Assembly: GCF_021245985.1 (NCBI RefSeq)
Contig: NZ_JAJQXA010000006.1
Location: 124,001 to 188,000 of the forward strand
From: Flavobacterium soyae
GTDB lineage: Bacteria; Bacteroidota; Bacteroidia; Flavobacteriales; Flavobacteriaceae
Length of the DNA: 64,000 bases
Reading direction: 5' to 3'
Below the pieces are notes generated by a model. The model was not told where the DNA came from and ran no database searches. It saw only the letters and a program-made list of their open reading frames with translations. Below, in pieces: positions 19,731 to 28,769 of the stretch. The position numbers and the translations under genes were made by a program. Numbering within the stretch: position 1 is the first letter of the stretch; each line of letters opens with the position of its first letter.

Positions 19731-20633
19731 ATGAATATATTATTGACAGGAGCAAATGGTTTTTTGGGTGCAATTATAAAAAATGAATTACTTGATGATA
19801 ATAATAATATTATTACTTTATCAAGAACGAATTCTGATTATAAAATTTTACTTGAAGCAGAAATTCCATTTTTTAATGAGACATTTGATTTAGTTATTCA
19901 TGCTGCAGGTAAGGCACATAGTGTTCCTAAGACAGAGATAGAAAAAAGAAATTTTTATGATGTAAATGTTTTAGGAACATTAAATTTATTAAAAGGACTG
20001 GAAAAAATAAAGTTGCCAAAGGAATTTGTATTTATAAGCTCTGTAGCAGTATATGGACAAGAAATAGGAACTAAAATTGATGAAAGTTATTCCTTAAAAG
20101 CTAGTGATCCATATGGGCTAAGTAAAATTGAAGCTGAAAATATAATTCTAAATTGGTGTGAAAGAAATGGAATAATTTGTACAATTTTACGTTTACCTTT
20201 ATTAGTTGGAAAGAACCCTCCTGGCAATTTAGGAGCAATGATAAAAGCTATTGATAAAGGATATTATTTTAATATTGACGGAGGTAAGGCAAGAAAGAGT
20301 ATGGTTTTGGCAAAAGATGTTGCATCCCTTATAAAATCTGCATCTTCTATCGGAGGAACTTACAATCTTACAGATGGTTTTAATCCAAGTTTTAATGAAT
20401 TGAGTTTAGCAATCTCTAAAAATAGAAATAAGAAACCACCTTTTAATTTACCAAAAATTTTAGCCATATCGATAGGAAAACTAGGTGACTTTTTAGGATC
20501 TAAAGCACCACTTAATTCTTCTAAATTAAGAAAAATAACTTTGGATTTAACTTTTGATGATTCTAAAGCAAGAAAGCTTCTAAATTGGAATCCTCAATCT
20601 GTTTTAAATTTTATCAATAATAATCAAATCTGA
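19731..20633 (+). CDS. SDR nucleotide-sugar reductase (WreQ/WbpV-like)
   Basis: 300 residues. Rossmann motif TGANGFLGAI at the N-terminus, then VIHAAGKAHSVPKTE, FISSVAVYGQE and YGLSKIEAE, the catalytic YxxxK. HAAGKAH with DPYGLSKIEAE, RLPLLVGKNPPGNLGAM and the C-terminal LTFDDSKARKLLNW are typical of the WbpV/WreQ group, which reduce UDP-4-keto-6-deoxy-GlcNAc to UDP-QuiNAc. The 4-keto substrate would be supplied by the CapD/WbpM-like dehydratase at 25684, and the WbpL-like transferase next door would use the product. Family resemblance is strong, precise product is inferred. Confidence 0.78.
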   Translation: MNILLTGANGFLGAIIKNELLDDNNNIITLSRTNSDYKILLEAEIPFFNETFDLVIHAAGKAHSVPKTEIEKRNFYDVNVLGTLNLLKGLEKIKLPKEFVFISSVAVYGQEIGTKIDESYSLKASDPYGLSKIEAENIILNWCERNGIICTILRLPLLVGKNPPGNLGAMIKAIDKGYYFNIDGGKARKSMVLAKDVASLIKSASSIGGTYNLTDGFNPSFNELSLAISKNRNKKPPFNLPKILAISIGKLGDFLGSKAPLNSSKLRKITLDLTFDDSKARKLLNWNPQSVLNFINNNQI

Positions 20634-20653
20634 TTAAAAGATTAATTGTAAAG

Positions 20654-20661
20654 TAAATTTG
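20654..20661 (+). promoter_or_regulatory. Possible Bacteroidota -7 promoter box before the WbpL-like gene
   Basis: TAAATTTG fits the TAnnTTTG -7 motif, 60 bases ahead of the start at 20721, in an 87-base gap that is long for this locus. No well-spaced TTG is present at the -33 position. My rough estimate for one chance match in a gap of this size and composition is about 5 percent, so this is weak support. Confidence 0.35.
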
Positions 20662-20720
20662 ATCAAAAAAAGATATTCTTAGTCAATTCAAAGCTATTTA
20701 AGAAAAAATTATACCAAATA

Positions 20721-21686
20721 ATGGAATATATATTACTAGGATTTATATTAATGATTTTAATGTTGCTTTATTTTAAAGCAGCAGATCGGTTTAATATAAT
20801 TGATAAACCAAATCAAAGAAGTTCGCATACTGAAATAACACTTAGAGGCGGTGGAATCATTTTTTGGTTTTCAGCCTTGCTTTATTTTGTGCAAAATGTA
20901 GCGAACAATTATTTTTTCTTTACAGGAATAACTTTAGTGAGCTTAGTAAGTTTTTGGGACGATATTCAAAGTTTATCTAATAAAATTCGAATTTCCATTC
21001 ATTTTATAGCAATTACCTTAATCTTTTATGATTTAGGTTTGTTTAGTTTGGTTCCGGTTTGGAATGTGGTAATAGCTTACATTTTAGCAATTGGGCTAAT
21101 AAATGCTTATAATTTTATGGATGGTATTAATGGGATAACTGGACTATATACTTTAGTTGTTTTAGGATCGTTATTATATGTTAATACAAAAATTCAGCTT
21201 TTTACTGATGGCAGTTTTATAAAATATGGAATTATTGCCAGTTTAGTTTTTCTGTTCTTTAATTATAGGAAAAAAGCAAAATGTTTTGCGGGTGATGTGG
21301 GTAGTATTGCAATAGCGTTTTGGATAATTTATTTAGTTTTAAAACTTATTCTTAATACAAGTTCTCTTATTTGGCTGTTATTTCTAGCAGTTTATGGAGT
21401 TGATGCTGTATGTACAATTATACATCGTTTGTACTTAAAACAAAATATTTTTGAAGCGCATCGTTTACATTTATATCAAGTTTTGAGTAATGAATATAAA
21501 ATACAGCATAGAATAGTTTCTCTTTGTTATGCATTAGTTCAAGCGACAATTTCTTTCGGAGTTATATTTCTTTATCATAAAGTTGAAGACATAATTTTAT
21601 TTGTAATTGTAATTATTCCTTTACTCTTGGTATATTCATCAAAGTTTTATCTGTTAAAAAAAATCAATTTAAGATTAAATATATGA
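20721..21686 (+). CDS. Undecaprenyl-phosphate sugar-1-phosphate transferase (WbpL/WecA family)
   Basis: 321 residues, polytopic with about 10 spans. DKPNQRSSHTEITLRGGGI near the N-terminus matches the cytosolic loop of WbpL/WecA; SFWDDIQSLSNK gives the Asp pair, NAYNFMDGINGITG the NxxNxxDGxxG catalytic block and CFAGDVGSIAI the GDxGS block. C-terminal HRLYLKQNIFEAHRLHLYQ carries the HRxH signature. It starts glycan assembly on undecaprenyl phosphate with a UDP-HexNAc. With WreQ next door, UDP-QuiNAc is a likely donor. A second, unrelated initiator (WcaJ type) is at 55472. Confidence 0.9.
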   Translation: MEYILLGFILMILMLLYFKAADRFNIIDKPNQRSSHTEITLRGGGIIFWFSALLYFVQNVANNYFFFTGITLVSLVSFWDDIQSLSNKIRISIHFIAITLIFYDLGLFSLVPVWNVVIAYILAIGLINAYNFMDGINGITGLYTLVVLGSLLYVNTKIQLFTDGSFIKYGIIASLVFLFFNYRKKAKCFAGDVGSIAIAFWIIYLVLKLILNTSSLIWLLFLAVYGVDAVCTIIHRLYLKQNIFEAHRLHLYQVLSNEYKIQHRIVSLCYALVQATISFGVIFLYHKVEDIILFVIVIIPLLLVYSSKFYLLKKINLRLNI

Positions 21687-22108
21687 TCCCTAAAATAATT
21701 CAAGGAGGAAATTTTTCAGATCATAGAGGAACCATTTCCTATGTAAATGATTTTTGTTTTAAAGATATCGAAAGATTTTACATTATTAGTAATTCTGATG
21801 AAAACCCAATTCGTGCCTGGCAGGGGCATAAATTAGATGCGAAAAATTTTTATTGTGTAAGTGGGTCTTTTAAAATTCATTTTGTAAAAATTGATAATTG
21901 GGAAAATCCTTCAAAAGATTTACCTATCGAAACAATTGTTGTTTCTGAATCTGACAGTAAAATAGTTCATATTCCAGCAGGTTATGCAAATGCTGTACAA
22001 TCGTTAGAAACAAATTCAAAGTTAATTTCATTTTCTACTTTACCATTAACAAATGTAAAAGAAGATGATGCTCGTTATCCTTCGGATTATTGGAATATAA
22101 ATGTATAA
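21683..22108 (+). CDS. Cupin sugar epimerase/isomerase (WxcM/FdtA-like)
   Basis: 141 residues, a single cupin domain. It begins PKIIQGGNFSDHRGTISYVND, with RAWQGHK, GSFKIHFVKIDNW and IPAGYANAVQSLE, the pattern of small WxcM/FdtA-like and RmlC-like proteins in surface-polysaccharide loci. It overlaps the WbpL-like gene by 4 bases and the aminotransferase gene by 8 bases. These proteins epimerise or isomerise 4-keto-6-deoxy sugars; because an aminotransferase follows, a dTDP- or UDP-linked amino-sugar branch is likely. The exact reaction is inferred. Confidence 0.75.
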   Translation: MIPKIIQGGNFSDHRGTISYVNDFCFKDIERFYIISNSDENPIRAWQGHKLDAKNFYCVSGSFKIHFVKIDNWENPSKDLPIETIVVSESDSKIVHIPAGYANAVQSLETNSKLISFSTLPLTNVKEDDARYPSDYWNINV

Positions 22109-23237
22109 TAATAGAATTTATTTATCATTGTCTCAACAGAGTGGTTTTGAACAGGATTATGTTCAAAGAGCATTAGATTCTAACTGGATAACTTCAGGAG
22201 GACCAAATGTTGATGATTTTGAAAATAAGCTTCAGGACTATTTTGATGAAGATTCTTTTATAGCGGCTTTAAATTCTGGAACATCAGCAATTCATTTAGC
22301 GCTGATTTTATTAGGAGTAAAAACCAATGATGAAGTTATTTGCCAAAGCATGACATTTGCGGCATCAGCAAACCCAATTTTATATCAGGGCGCAATTCCA
22401 GTTTTTGTTGATAGTGAACCTGAAACTTGGAATATCTGTCCGGAAAGTATGGAAATTGCAATAAAAGACCGAATAAAGAAAGGTAAAAAACCTAAAGCTA
22501 TAATTGCGGTCCATTTATATGGAATGCCATATAAAGTTGATCAGATTCATGCAATAGCAGATCAATATGAAATCCCAGTTATAGAGGACAGTGCAGAAGC
22601 TCTTGGAAGTAAATATAGGGGAAGGAAATGTGGTGCACTTGGAACTTTTGGAATTCTATCATTTAATGGTAATAAGATAATAACGACTTCAAGCGGAGGA
22701 GCATTGGTTTGTAATTCATCGGACTTAAAAGAAAAAGGGATTTTTTATGCCACTCAGTCAAAGGATAAAGCACCGCATTATCAACATAGTGAAGTAGGTT
22801 ATAATTACAGAATGAGCAATATTTGTGCAGGAATTGGACTTGGACAAATAAAAATTTTGGAAAGTAATATTGAAAAACGAAGAAAAAATCATTTCTTTTA
22901 TAGAGATGTTTTAAAAAAAATAGAAGGGGTTAAACTTTTAGAATCGACTGATGAAATTTTTTTCTCAAACTATTGGTTAAATACCATTATTGTAGAGCCA
23001 ACTAAAAGTAGAAATAAAGAAAGTTTACGACTTATTCTTGAAAATGCAAATATTGAGAGCAGACCACTATGGAAACCAATGCACCTACAGCCAATTTTTG
23101 AGAAATATCCATACTACGGTAATAAAGTAGCTGAAGAACTATTTAATAATGGATTGTGTTTGCCATCGGGATCAAACCTCAAAGACGAAGATAAAGATAG
23201 AATTGAAAAAGTGATTAAAGCTTTTTTTAATTGTTAA
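22101..23237 (+). CDS. DegT/DnrJ-type PLP sugar aminotransferase
   Basis: 378 residues. It opens with IYLSLSQQSGFEQDYVQRAL and NWITSGGPNVDDFENKL, the N-terminus usual in the PglE/WbpE-like group. ALNSGTSAIHLAL forms the phosphate-binding part, VIEDSAEALGSKY the Asp for the PLP nitrogen, and SFNGNKIITTSSGG the lysine that forms the internal aldimine. It transfers an amino group from glutamate to a 4-keto or 3-keto sugar nucleotide. The likely substrate is the 4-keto product of the CapD-like dehydratase at 25684 or of RfbB; the sequence cannot decide. Confidence 0.88.
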   Translation: MYNNRIYLSLSQQSGFEQDYVQRALDSNWITSGGPNVDDFENKLQDYFDEDSFIAALNSGTSAIHLALILLGVKTNDEVICQSMTFAASANPILYQGAIPVFVDSEPETWNICPESMEIAIKDRIKKGKKPKAIIAVHLYGMPYKVDQIHAIADQYEIPVIEDSAEALGSKYRGRKCGALGTFGILSFNGNKIITTSSGGALVCNSSDLKEKGIFYATQSKDKAPHYQHSEVGYNYRMSNICAGIGLGQIKILESNIEKRRKNHFFYRDVLKKIEGVKLLESTDEIFFSNYWLNTIIVEPTKSRNKESLRLILENANIESRPLWKPMHLQPIFEKYPYYGNKVAEELFNNGLCLPSGSNLKDEDKDRIEKVIKAFFNC

Positions 23238-23265
23238 ATAATAAGTAAAAATAAAATTTATTAAT

Positions 23266-23814
23266 ATGAAAGTTGAAAAAACATTTATAGAAGATTTAGT
23301 GATTATTGAACCAAATGTTTTTGGAGATGAAAGAGGATATTTTTTTGAATCTTATAGTAAAACAAAATTTGAAGATTTAGGAATTAATATTGATTTTGTT
23401 CAGGATAATCAATCATTTTCTAAAAAAGGTACACTACGTGGACTGCATTATCAAAACCCTCCTTTTGCACAAACTAAATTAGTTCGTGTATTAGAAGGAG
23501 AAATTATAGATGTTGCTGTAGATTTAAGAAAAGACTCTGCAACTTATGGTAAAGCATTTAGTGTTTTATTATCAGCAGAAAATAAAAAACAATTACTAGT
23601 TCCACAAGGTTTTGCACATGGTTTTTCAGTGATTAGCGAAACAGCTTCTGTAATGTATAAATGCGATCAGTTTTATAATAAACCTTCTGAGGGTGGAATT
23701 AAATTTGATGATCCGTCATTAAATATTGATTGGGGAATGGATTTAAAAGATGCTATTGTTTCTGAAAAAGATCAAATACTTCCTTTTATTGAAAATTGTA
23801 ACAGCTTATTTTAA
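23266..23814 (+). CDS. rfbC: dTDP-4-dehydrorhamnose 3,5-epimerase
   Basis: 182 residues, the family's length. Cupin fold with ETFIEDLVIIEPNVFGDERGYFFES-like start, DNQSFSKKGTLRGLHYQ with catalytic His61, LVRVLEGEIIDVAVDLRK, PQGFAHGFSVISE and MYKCDQFYN with the catalytic Tyr. It epimerises C3 and C5 of dTDP-4-keto-6-deoxyglucose. First of the rfbC-rfbD-rfbA run; the ATG at 23814 of rfbD overlaps its stop. Confidence 0.95.
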   Translation: MKVEKTFIEDLVIIEPNVFGDERGYFFESYSKTKFEDLGINIDFVQDNQSFSKKGTLRGLHYQNPPFAQTKLVRVLEGEIIDVAVDLRKDSATYGKAFSVLLSAENKKQLLVPQGFAHGFSVISETASVMYKCDQFYNKPSEGGIKFDDPSLNIDWGMDLKDAIVSEKDQILPFIENCNSLF

Positions 23815-24659
23815 TGAAAAAAGTATTAGTAACAGGAGCAAACGGGCAGTTAGGGTCTGAGATAGCGGTTTTATCCAAGAATTACCCAAAATATGAGTGG
23901 ATTTTTGCCGATAGGACAAAAATCACATTAGATGATTTAGATTTACTTCAGGCGCAATTAAAACAAATTCAGCCAGATATAATATTTAGCTGTGGTGCAT
24001 ATACAGCGGTTGACAGAGCAGAAACTGAAAAAGAATTAGCTTTTACTGTCAATCATTTAGCAATAGAATTAATTGCGAAGTATACTGCAGAAAATAATGT
24101 GAGTTTAATTCATGTTTCGACAGATTATGTTTTTGACGGTTCTTCTTCAACAGCTTTAGGTGAAGATTCAGATACAAACCCTATAAATATATATGGCGAA
24201 AGTAAACTAGCTGGTGAAATTGCTTGTCTAAAAGAAAACCCCAATTCAATTATAATAAGAACTTCTTGGGTTTACAGTAAATTTGGAAATAATTTCGTTA
24301 AAACAATGCAGCGATTAATGCAGGAAAGAGATGAAATTAATGTTGTAAATGATCAGATAGGTTCACCAACATACGCAGCTGATTTGGCTGAGGTTATGAT
24401 TGATATTACTGAATCTTCAAATTGGGTTCCAGGTATTTATAATTTTTCAAATGAAGGGGAAATAAGCTGGTATGAGTTTGCGTTGACAATAAAAGAGTTT
24501 GGGGATTATAAATGTAATGTAGGAGGAATCCCTACTTCAGCTTATCCAACACCAGCAAAGCGCCCAAAATTTTCACTATTAAATAAAGAAAAAATAAAAT
24601 CAATTTATAATTTGGATGTTCCTGATTATAAAGATAGTTTAAAAAAAATGTTTGTATAA
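23814..24659 (+). CDS. rfbD: dTDP-4-dehydrorhamnose reductase
   Basis: 281 residues. Rossmann TGANGQLGSE at 7-16, SCGAYTAVDRAE, HVSTDYVFDG and the YGESK catalytic pair, TSWVYSKFGNNFVKTM and the terminal RPKFSLLNKEKI are all usual for RmlD. It makes dTDP-L-rhamnose with NADPH. Starts in ATG overlapping rfbC and is followed by rfbA after 56 bases. Confidence 0.95.
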   Translation: MKKVLVTGANGQLGSEIAVLSKNYPKYEWIFADRTKITLDDLDLLQAQLKQIQPDIIFSCGAYTAVDRAETEKELAFTVNHLAIELIAKYTAENNVSLIHVSTDYVFDGSSSTALGEDSDTNPINIYGESKLAGEIACLKENPNSIIIRTSWVYSKFGNNFVKTMQRLMQERDEINVVNDQIGSPTYAADLAEVMIDITESSNWVPGIYNFSNEGEISWYEFALTIKEFGDYKCNVGGIPTSAYPTPAKRPKFSLLNKEKIKSIYNLDVPDYKDSLKKMFV

Positions 24660-24715
24660 ACTAATTTTAAGATTGATAAGTTTATTGAAAATCTTTAAAA
24701 TTTAAAAAAGACACT

Positions 24716-25600
24716 ATGAAAGGAATAATTTTAGCAGGAGGTTCTGGTACACGTTTACACCCTCTTACGCTCGCAATGAGCAAGCAAATGATGCCGGTTT
24801 ATGATAAACCAATGATTTATTATCCATTATCCACATTAATGATGTCAGGAATTAATGAAATATTGATTATATCAACTCCGCATGACTTGCCAAACTTTAA
24901 AAAATTATTGGGCGACGGTTCAAGTTTAGGGTGCAAATTTAGTTATGCTGAGCAAGCAATTCCTAATGGTTTAGCACAAGCCTTTGTTATTGGTGAAGAG
25001 TTTATCGGTAACGATGATGTAGCTTTGATTTTAGGGGATAATATATTTTTTGGATCTAATATGCAGGAATTGTTGAAATCAAATACAAAACCAGTAGGAG
25101 GAGTTGTTTTTGCTTACCATGTTTCAGATCCTGAACGTTACGGTGTTGTAGAGTTTGATGAAAATTTAAATGCGATTAGTATCGAAGAAAAACCAGAAAA
25201 CCCAAAATCACATTTTGCCGTTCCGGGGTTGTATTTTTACGATAATTCGGTAGTAGAAATCGCTAAAAACATAAAACCAAGTGCGCGTGGTGAATATGAA
25301 ATTACAGATGTAAATAAAGTATATTTAGAGAGAAAATCTTTGAAGGTTGGTATCTTAAGCAGAGGTACAGCCTGGCTGGATACTGGAACATTTAATAGTT
25401 TAATGCAGGCAGGTCAGTTTGTTCAGGTGCTTGAAGAAAGACAAGGTTTAAAAGTTGGCTGTATTGAAGAAATAGCCTGGAGACAAGGGTTTATTAATGA
25501 TGAGCAATTAGAGAATTTAGCTCTGCCATTAGTTAAGTCAGGTTACGGATCTTATTTAATAGATTTTTTAAAACAAAAGAAAAGCGTTTCTAAAGTTTAA
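24716..25600 (+). CDS. rfbA: Glucose-1-phosphate thymidylyltransferase
   Basis: 294 residues, the usual length. [13 protein letters not shown] at 6-18, [44 protein letters not shown] and [17 protein letters not shown] are the RmlA signatures. It forms dTDP-glucose from dTTP and glucose-1-phosphate, the first step of the dTDP-rhamnose path completed by rfbB (1729), rfbC and rfbD. Confidence 0.96.
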   Translation: MKGIILAGGSGTRLHPLTLAMSKQMMPVYDKPMIYYPLSTLMMSGINEILIISTPHDLPNFKKLLGDGSSLGCKFSYAEQAIPNGLAQAFVIGEEFIGNDDVALILGDNIFFGSNMQELLKSNTKPVGGVVFAYHVSDPERYGVVEFDENLNAISIEEKPENPKSHFAVPGLYFYDNSVVEIAKNIKPSARGEYEITDVNKVYLERKSLKVGILSRGTAWLDTGTFNSLMQAGQFVQVLEERQGLKVGCIEEIAWRQGFINDEQLENLALPLVKSGYGSYLIDFLKQKKSVSKV

Positions 25601-25636
25601 TTTTAACTAATAAATAATTTTTTAATCTTTAATTTG

Positions 25637-25644
25637 TATTTTTG
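25637..25644 (+). promoter_or_regulatory. Possible -7 promoter box before the CapD-like gene
   Basis: TATTTTTG matches the Bacteroidota -7 motif TAnnTTTG. It lies 39 bases ahead of the TTG start at 25684, in an 83-base gap between rfbA and the CapD-like gene. No good TTG/TTTG is seen upstream at -33 spacing. Together with the terminator after the gene this suggests a separate transcript, but the box alone is moderate evidence. Confidence 0.45.
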
Positions 25645-25683
25645 TAAGCCATACAAAAGTTTGCACAATTAAAATAAACCAAA

Positions 25684-27651
25684 TTGGATACAGATAAACA
25701 AACCAAAATAGCATCCATATTGTATAACTCTTTTTCACCAAGGAATTTGAGAGCAAACATTAATAACCTTAGTTATTTGCCAAGGTGGATTATTGTTGCT
25801 ATAGATGTAATGGTACTTCTTTTTTCTTTTACATTTACCTATATGCTGTTTGAAGGGACAGCTTTAGGATATATTATTGTTTCTCACGATTTTTATTTTG
25901 TTTTAAGTTTAATAATCGTAAACGTTTTTTTCTTTTGGCTTTTTAGAACTTATTCTGGAATTATAAGGCATTCATCTTATATTGATGCTATTAAGTTATT
26001 GTTCTCTCAAATGTCAGTGTTGGTGTTCTTTTTGTTTATAAATCTGGTTTATGAATTATATACAGGAGAAAAAGCATTTCTAAATACGGCATTATTTATC
26101 AATTTAGTTCTGTCTTTTTGCGGTCTGTTCTTATATCGTGTAATTGTGAAGCAGACGTTTGAATTATATTTCTCAGAAAAAACAAATTCAAAACTTATAA
26201 GAACTGTAATTTATGGAACTGATGCAAATGCAATTTCAGTTGCAAATGCATTAAAATTTGAAACTCCATCGCGATTTAAAATTGTTGGTTTTGTTGATAA
26301 AAATAATCAAAATGCATCGAAGAGAATGTTAGATCTTCCTATTTTGATTTTAAGGAAAAAACTTCCGGCTCTAATGCGTTCTGTTGCTGCAGAAGGAGTT
26401 ATTATTGCTGATAAAAGTTTATCAAAAGATGAACAATTGATTATTGTTGATCAATGTCTTGAATTCAATTACCGTGTTTATACAGTCCCTCTAATTTCAG
26501 ATTGGGAAAATCAAAAAGAGATTTCTCAAAAAGTAAAAAATATTCAGATTGAAGATTTATTAGAAAGAAAGCCTATTGTTTTAGATAGTAAGTCGATTTC
26601 TAAACAATTGAAAGATAAAACCATCCTTATTACTGGAGCTGCCGGTTCAATTGGTAGTGAGATAGTAAGACAGGTTCTTGGGTTTAATCCAAAAACGGTT
26701 ATTATTTTAGATCATGCCGAAACTCCTTTACATAATCTTTGCTTAGAAACATTAAGCATGGATACAACTGCAAAAATTGTGGCAGTTATTACAGATGTAA
26801 AAAGCAAAAAAGCATTAGAAAAAGTATTTAAAAATTATAATCCGCATGTTGTTTTTCATGCAGCTGCTTATAAGCATGTCCCATTAATGGAGGAGAATCC
26901 ATCGCAGGCCATTTTAACAAATATCAAAGGAACTAAAAATTTAGCTGACTTAGCATGTAAATATCATGTCAAAAAATTCGTGATGGTTTCTACCGATAAA
27001 GCGGTAAATCCTAGTAATGTTATGGGAGCCAGCAAACGAATCGCAGAGAAATACGTTCAGTCTTTATATTTGAAAAATCAAAAAGAGAATATACCTGGAG
27101 TTACAAAGTTTATTACTACACGTTTTGGTAATGTTTTGGGATCTAACGGTTCTGTTGTGCCTTTGTTTACTAAACAAATTGCAGAAGGAGGTCCTGTTAC
27201 AATTACGCATCAGGATATTATTCGATATTTTATGACTATTCCAGAGGCTTGTCAATTAGTCTTAGAAGCCGGTGCAATGGGTAATGGTGGTGAGATCTAT
27301 ATTTTTGATATGGGTAAACCGGTAAGAATTATCGATTTAGCTAAAAAAATGATTAAACTTGCAGGATTTATTCCGGATAAGGAAATTAAAATAAAGATTG
27401 TTGGATTGCGGCCAGGTGAAAAATTATATGAAGAATTATTAAACGATACATCTAAAACTTTGCCAACGTATCATAATAAAATTATGATCGCTCAAGAAAT
27501 ACAAGATGAATATGAAAACCTGCATACTGATATAGATGAATTAATTGGAATTGCAGATTTTTATGATAATGAAGATATAGTAGCAAAAATGAAAAAAATT
27601 GTTCCCGAATTTAAAAGTATGAACTCAGCTTTTGAAGTTTTGGATAAGTAA
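25684..27651 (+). CDS. Membrane-anchored UDP-GlcNAc 4,6-dehydratase (CapD/WbpM-like)
   Basis: 655 residues. TTG start: the frame is closed by a TAA just upstream and no ATG precedes the first membrane span. N-terminal half has four membrane spans (about 35-155) and a CoA-binding-like domain; the C-terminal half is an SDR domain with TGAAGSIGSE near residue 318, HAAAYKHVPLMEENP and STDKAVNPSNVMGASKR, where Met replaces the Tyr of the usual YxxxK, a hallmark of the FlaA1/WbpM group. It converts UDP-GlcNAc to UDP-4-keto-6-deoxy sugar, feeding WreQ-like and PLP aminotransferase enzymes upstream. It has its own promoter-like box and a strong terminator. Confidence 0.93.
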   Translation: MDTDKQTKIASILYNSFSPRNLRANINNLSYLPRWIIVAIDVMVLLFSFTFTYMLFEGTALGYIIVSHDFYFVLSLIIVNVFFFWLFRTYSGIIRHSSYIDAIKLLFSQMSVLVFFLFINLVYELYTGEKAFLNTALFINLVLSFCGLFLYRVIVKQTFELYFSEKTNSKLIRTVIYGTDANAISVANALKFETPSRFKIVGFVDKNNQNASKRMLDLPILILRKKLPALMRSVAAEGVIIADKSLSKDEQLIIVDQCLEFNYRVYTVPLISDWENQKEISQKVKNIQIEDLLERKPIVLDSKSISKQLKDKTILITGAAGSIGSEIVRQVLGFNPKTVIILDHAETPLHNLCLETLSMDTTAKIVAVITDVKSKKALEKVFKNYNPHVVFHAAAYKHVPLMEENPSQAILTNIKGTKNLADLACKYHVKKFVMVSTDKAVNPSNVMGASKRIAEKYVQSLYLKNQKENIPGVTKFITTRFGNVLGSNGSVVPLFTKQIAEGGPVTITHQDIIRYFMTIPEACQLVLEAGAMGNGGEIYIFDMGKPVRIIDLAKKMIKLAGFIPDKEIKIKIVGLRPGEKLYEELLNDTSKTLPTYHNKIMIAQEIQDEYENLHTDIDELIGIADFYDNEDIVAKMKKIVPEFKSMNSAFEVLDK

Positions 27652-27706
27652 TTTTCTTAATAGTTTTAATAGTTGGAATTAATTTTAACTTCTTAATGAA
27701 TTAATA

Positions 27707-27733
27707 AAAGGTGTTTTTTTAAACGCCTTTTTT
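27707..27733 (+). terminator. Intrinsic terminator after the CapD-like gene
   Basis: A 10-base-pair stem, AAAGGTGTTT pairing with AAACGCCTTT (one G.T wobble), closes a TTTT loop and is followed by a T run. It is 56 bases after the stop at 27651 and is the clearest intrinsic terminator seen in the window. It separates block A from the Wzm/Wzt block. Confidence 0.85.
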
Positions 27734-27852
27734 GCTTTTTTAGAAGTTAATTAATTGATTAAAAATCTTGTTAATTTAGGTTTTTACCAGTAAAATAAAG
27801 ACTCTTTAATAATTTATAAACACTATTAAGATAGATTGTAAATAATATAAAA

Positions 27853-28713
27853 ATGAATAATAATACTGAAGATTGGTTATTCGAAATAACGCCTAAAAAT
27901 AAATTCTTTTCACTAAATCTTAAAGAAGTTTGGCAATACAGGGATTTATTATTTCTTTTTGTTAAAAGGGATGTAATTACTGTATATAAGCAAACAGTAT
28001 TAGGCCCGCTGTGGTATTTAATACAACCTTTGTTTACTTCTATTACCTTCACAATAATATTTAATAACGTAGCAGGAATTGATACTGGTTCTATTCCTCC
28101 ATTTTTATTTAATTTAGCTGGTATTACTGTTTGGAACTATTTTACGGCTTGTTTAAACGGAACTTCTGATACTTTTAAATCTAATGCTGGAATTTTCGGG
28201 AAAGTTTACTTCCCAAGAATTATTACCCCTTTGTCAGTTGTACTTTCTAATCTAATTAAATTTGGAATTCAGTTCTTAATTTTCATCGCATTTTATATCT
28301 TTTATTATTTCCAGGGTTCAGATTTAAAATTAAATGTTTTGGTAATGTTTTTTCCTTTACTAATTATAATAATGGGAATTTTAGGACTGGGATTAGGAAT
28401 GATAATTTCTTCTATGGTAACTAAATATCGTGATTTTATTTATTTAGTGGGTTTTGGAATACAATTGTTGATGTATTTATCAGCAGTGATGTACCCAATT
28501 AATTTAATTAAAGCAAAATTGCCGGCATACGGATGGATTGTTGAGTATAACCCTCTAGCTTATATCATCGAGACATCTCGTTATTTACTTTTAGGCTTTG
28601 GCGAAATTTCGGTCTTTGGATTAATTTATACTACAGTATTGACATTTGCTATATCCGTATTAGGTATTTTAGTTTTTAATAAAACAGAAAAAAGCTTTAT
28701 TGATACAGTTTAA
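27853..28713 (+). CDS. wzm: ABC-2 polysaccharide transporter permease (Wzm-like)
   Basis: 286 residues with six hydrophobic spans. The cytosolic lead LKEVWQYRDLLFLFVKRDV and the span start VYKQTVLGPLWYLIQPLF are typical of the O-antigen/teichoic-acid export permeases (Wzm, TagG), as is the late YNPLAYIIETSRYLLLG. It forms the channel moving a finished lipid-linked polymer to the periplasm. The ATPase Wzt follows after 56 bases. First gene after the terminator, so likely first in its own transcript, although I find no consensus -7 box in the 120 bases before it. Confidence 0.93.
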   Translation: MNNNTEDWLFEITPKNKFFSLNLKEVWQYRDLLFLFVKRDVITVYKQTVLGPLWYLIQPLFTSITFTIIFNNVAGIDTGSIPPFLFNLAGITVWNYFTACLNGTSDTFKSNAGIFGKVYFPRIITPLSVVLSNLIKFGIQFLIFIAFYIFYYFQGSDLKLNVLVMFFPLLIIIMGILGLGLGMIISSMVTKYRDFIYLVGFGIQLLMYLSAVMYPINLIKAKLPAYGWIVEYNPLAYIIETSRYLLLGFGEISVFGLIYTTVLTFAISVLGILVFNKTEKSFIDTV

Positions 28714-28769
28714 CCTAAATTTTATTTTAATCTAATTACATTTTAGAAATTAATAATTAAGAATCATAA

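Noticed and set aside
20623..20636. Mini-hairpin AATCA/TGATT at the end of the WreQ-like gene
   Set aside because: Five weak base pairs including the stop codon and no T tract.
27824..27845. Search for a promoter before wzm (nearest is TAGATTGT)
   Set aside because: It misses the TTTG part of the -7 motif; no supported box, although the gene must be transcribed from after the terminator or by read-through.
27771..28052. 93-codon minus-strand frame across the wzm upstream gap
   Set aside because: Mostly antisense to wzm; low complexity and no recognisable motif.
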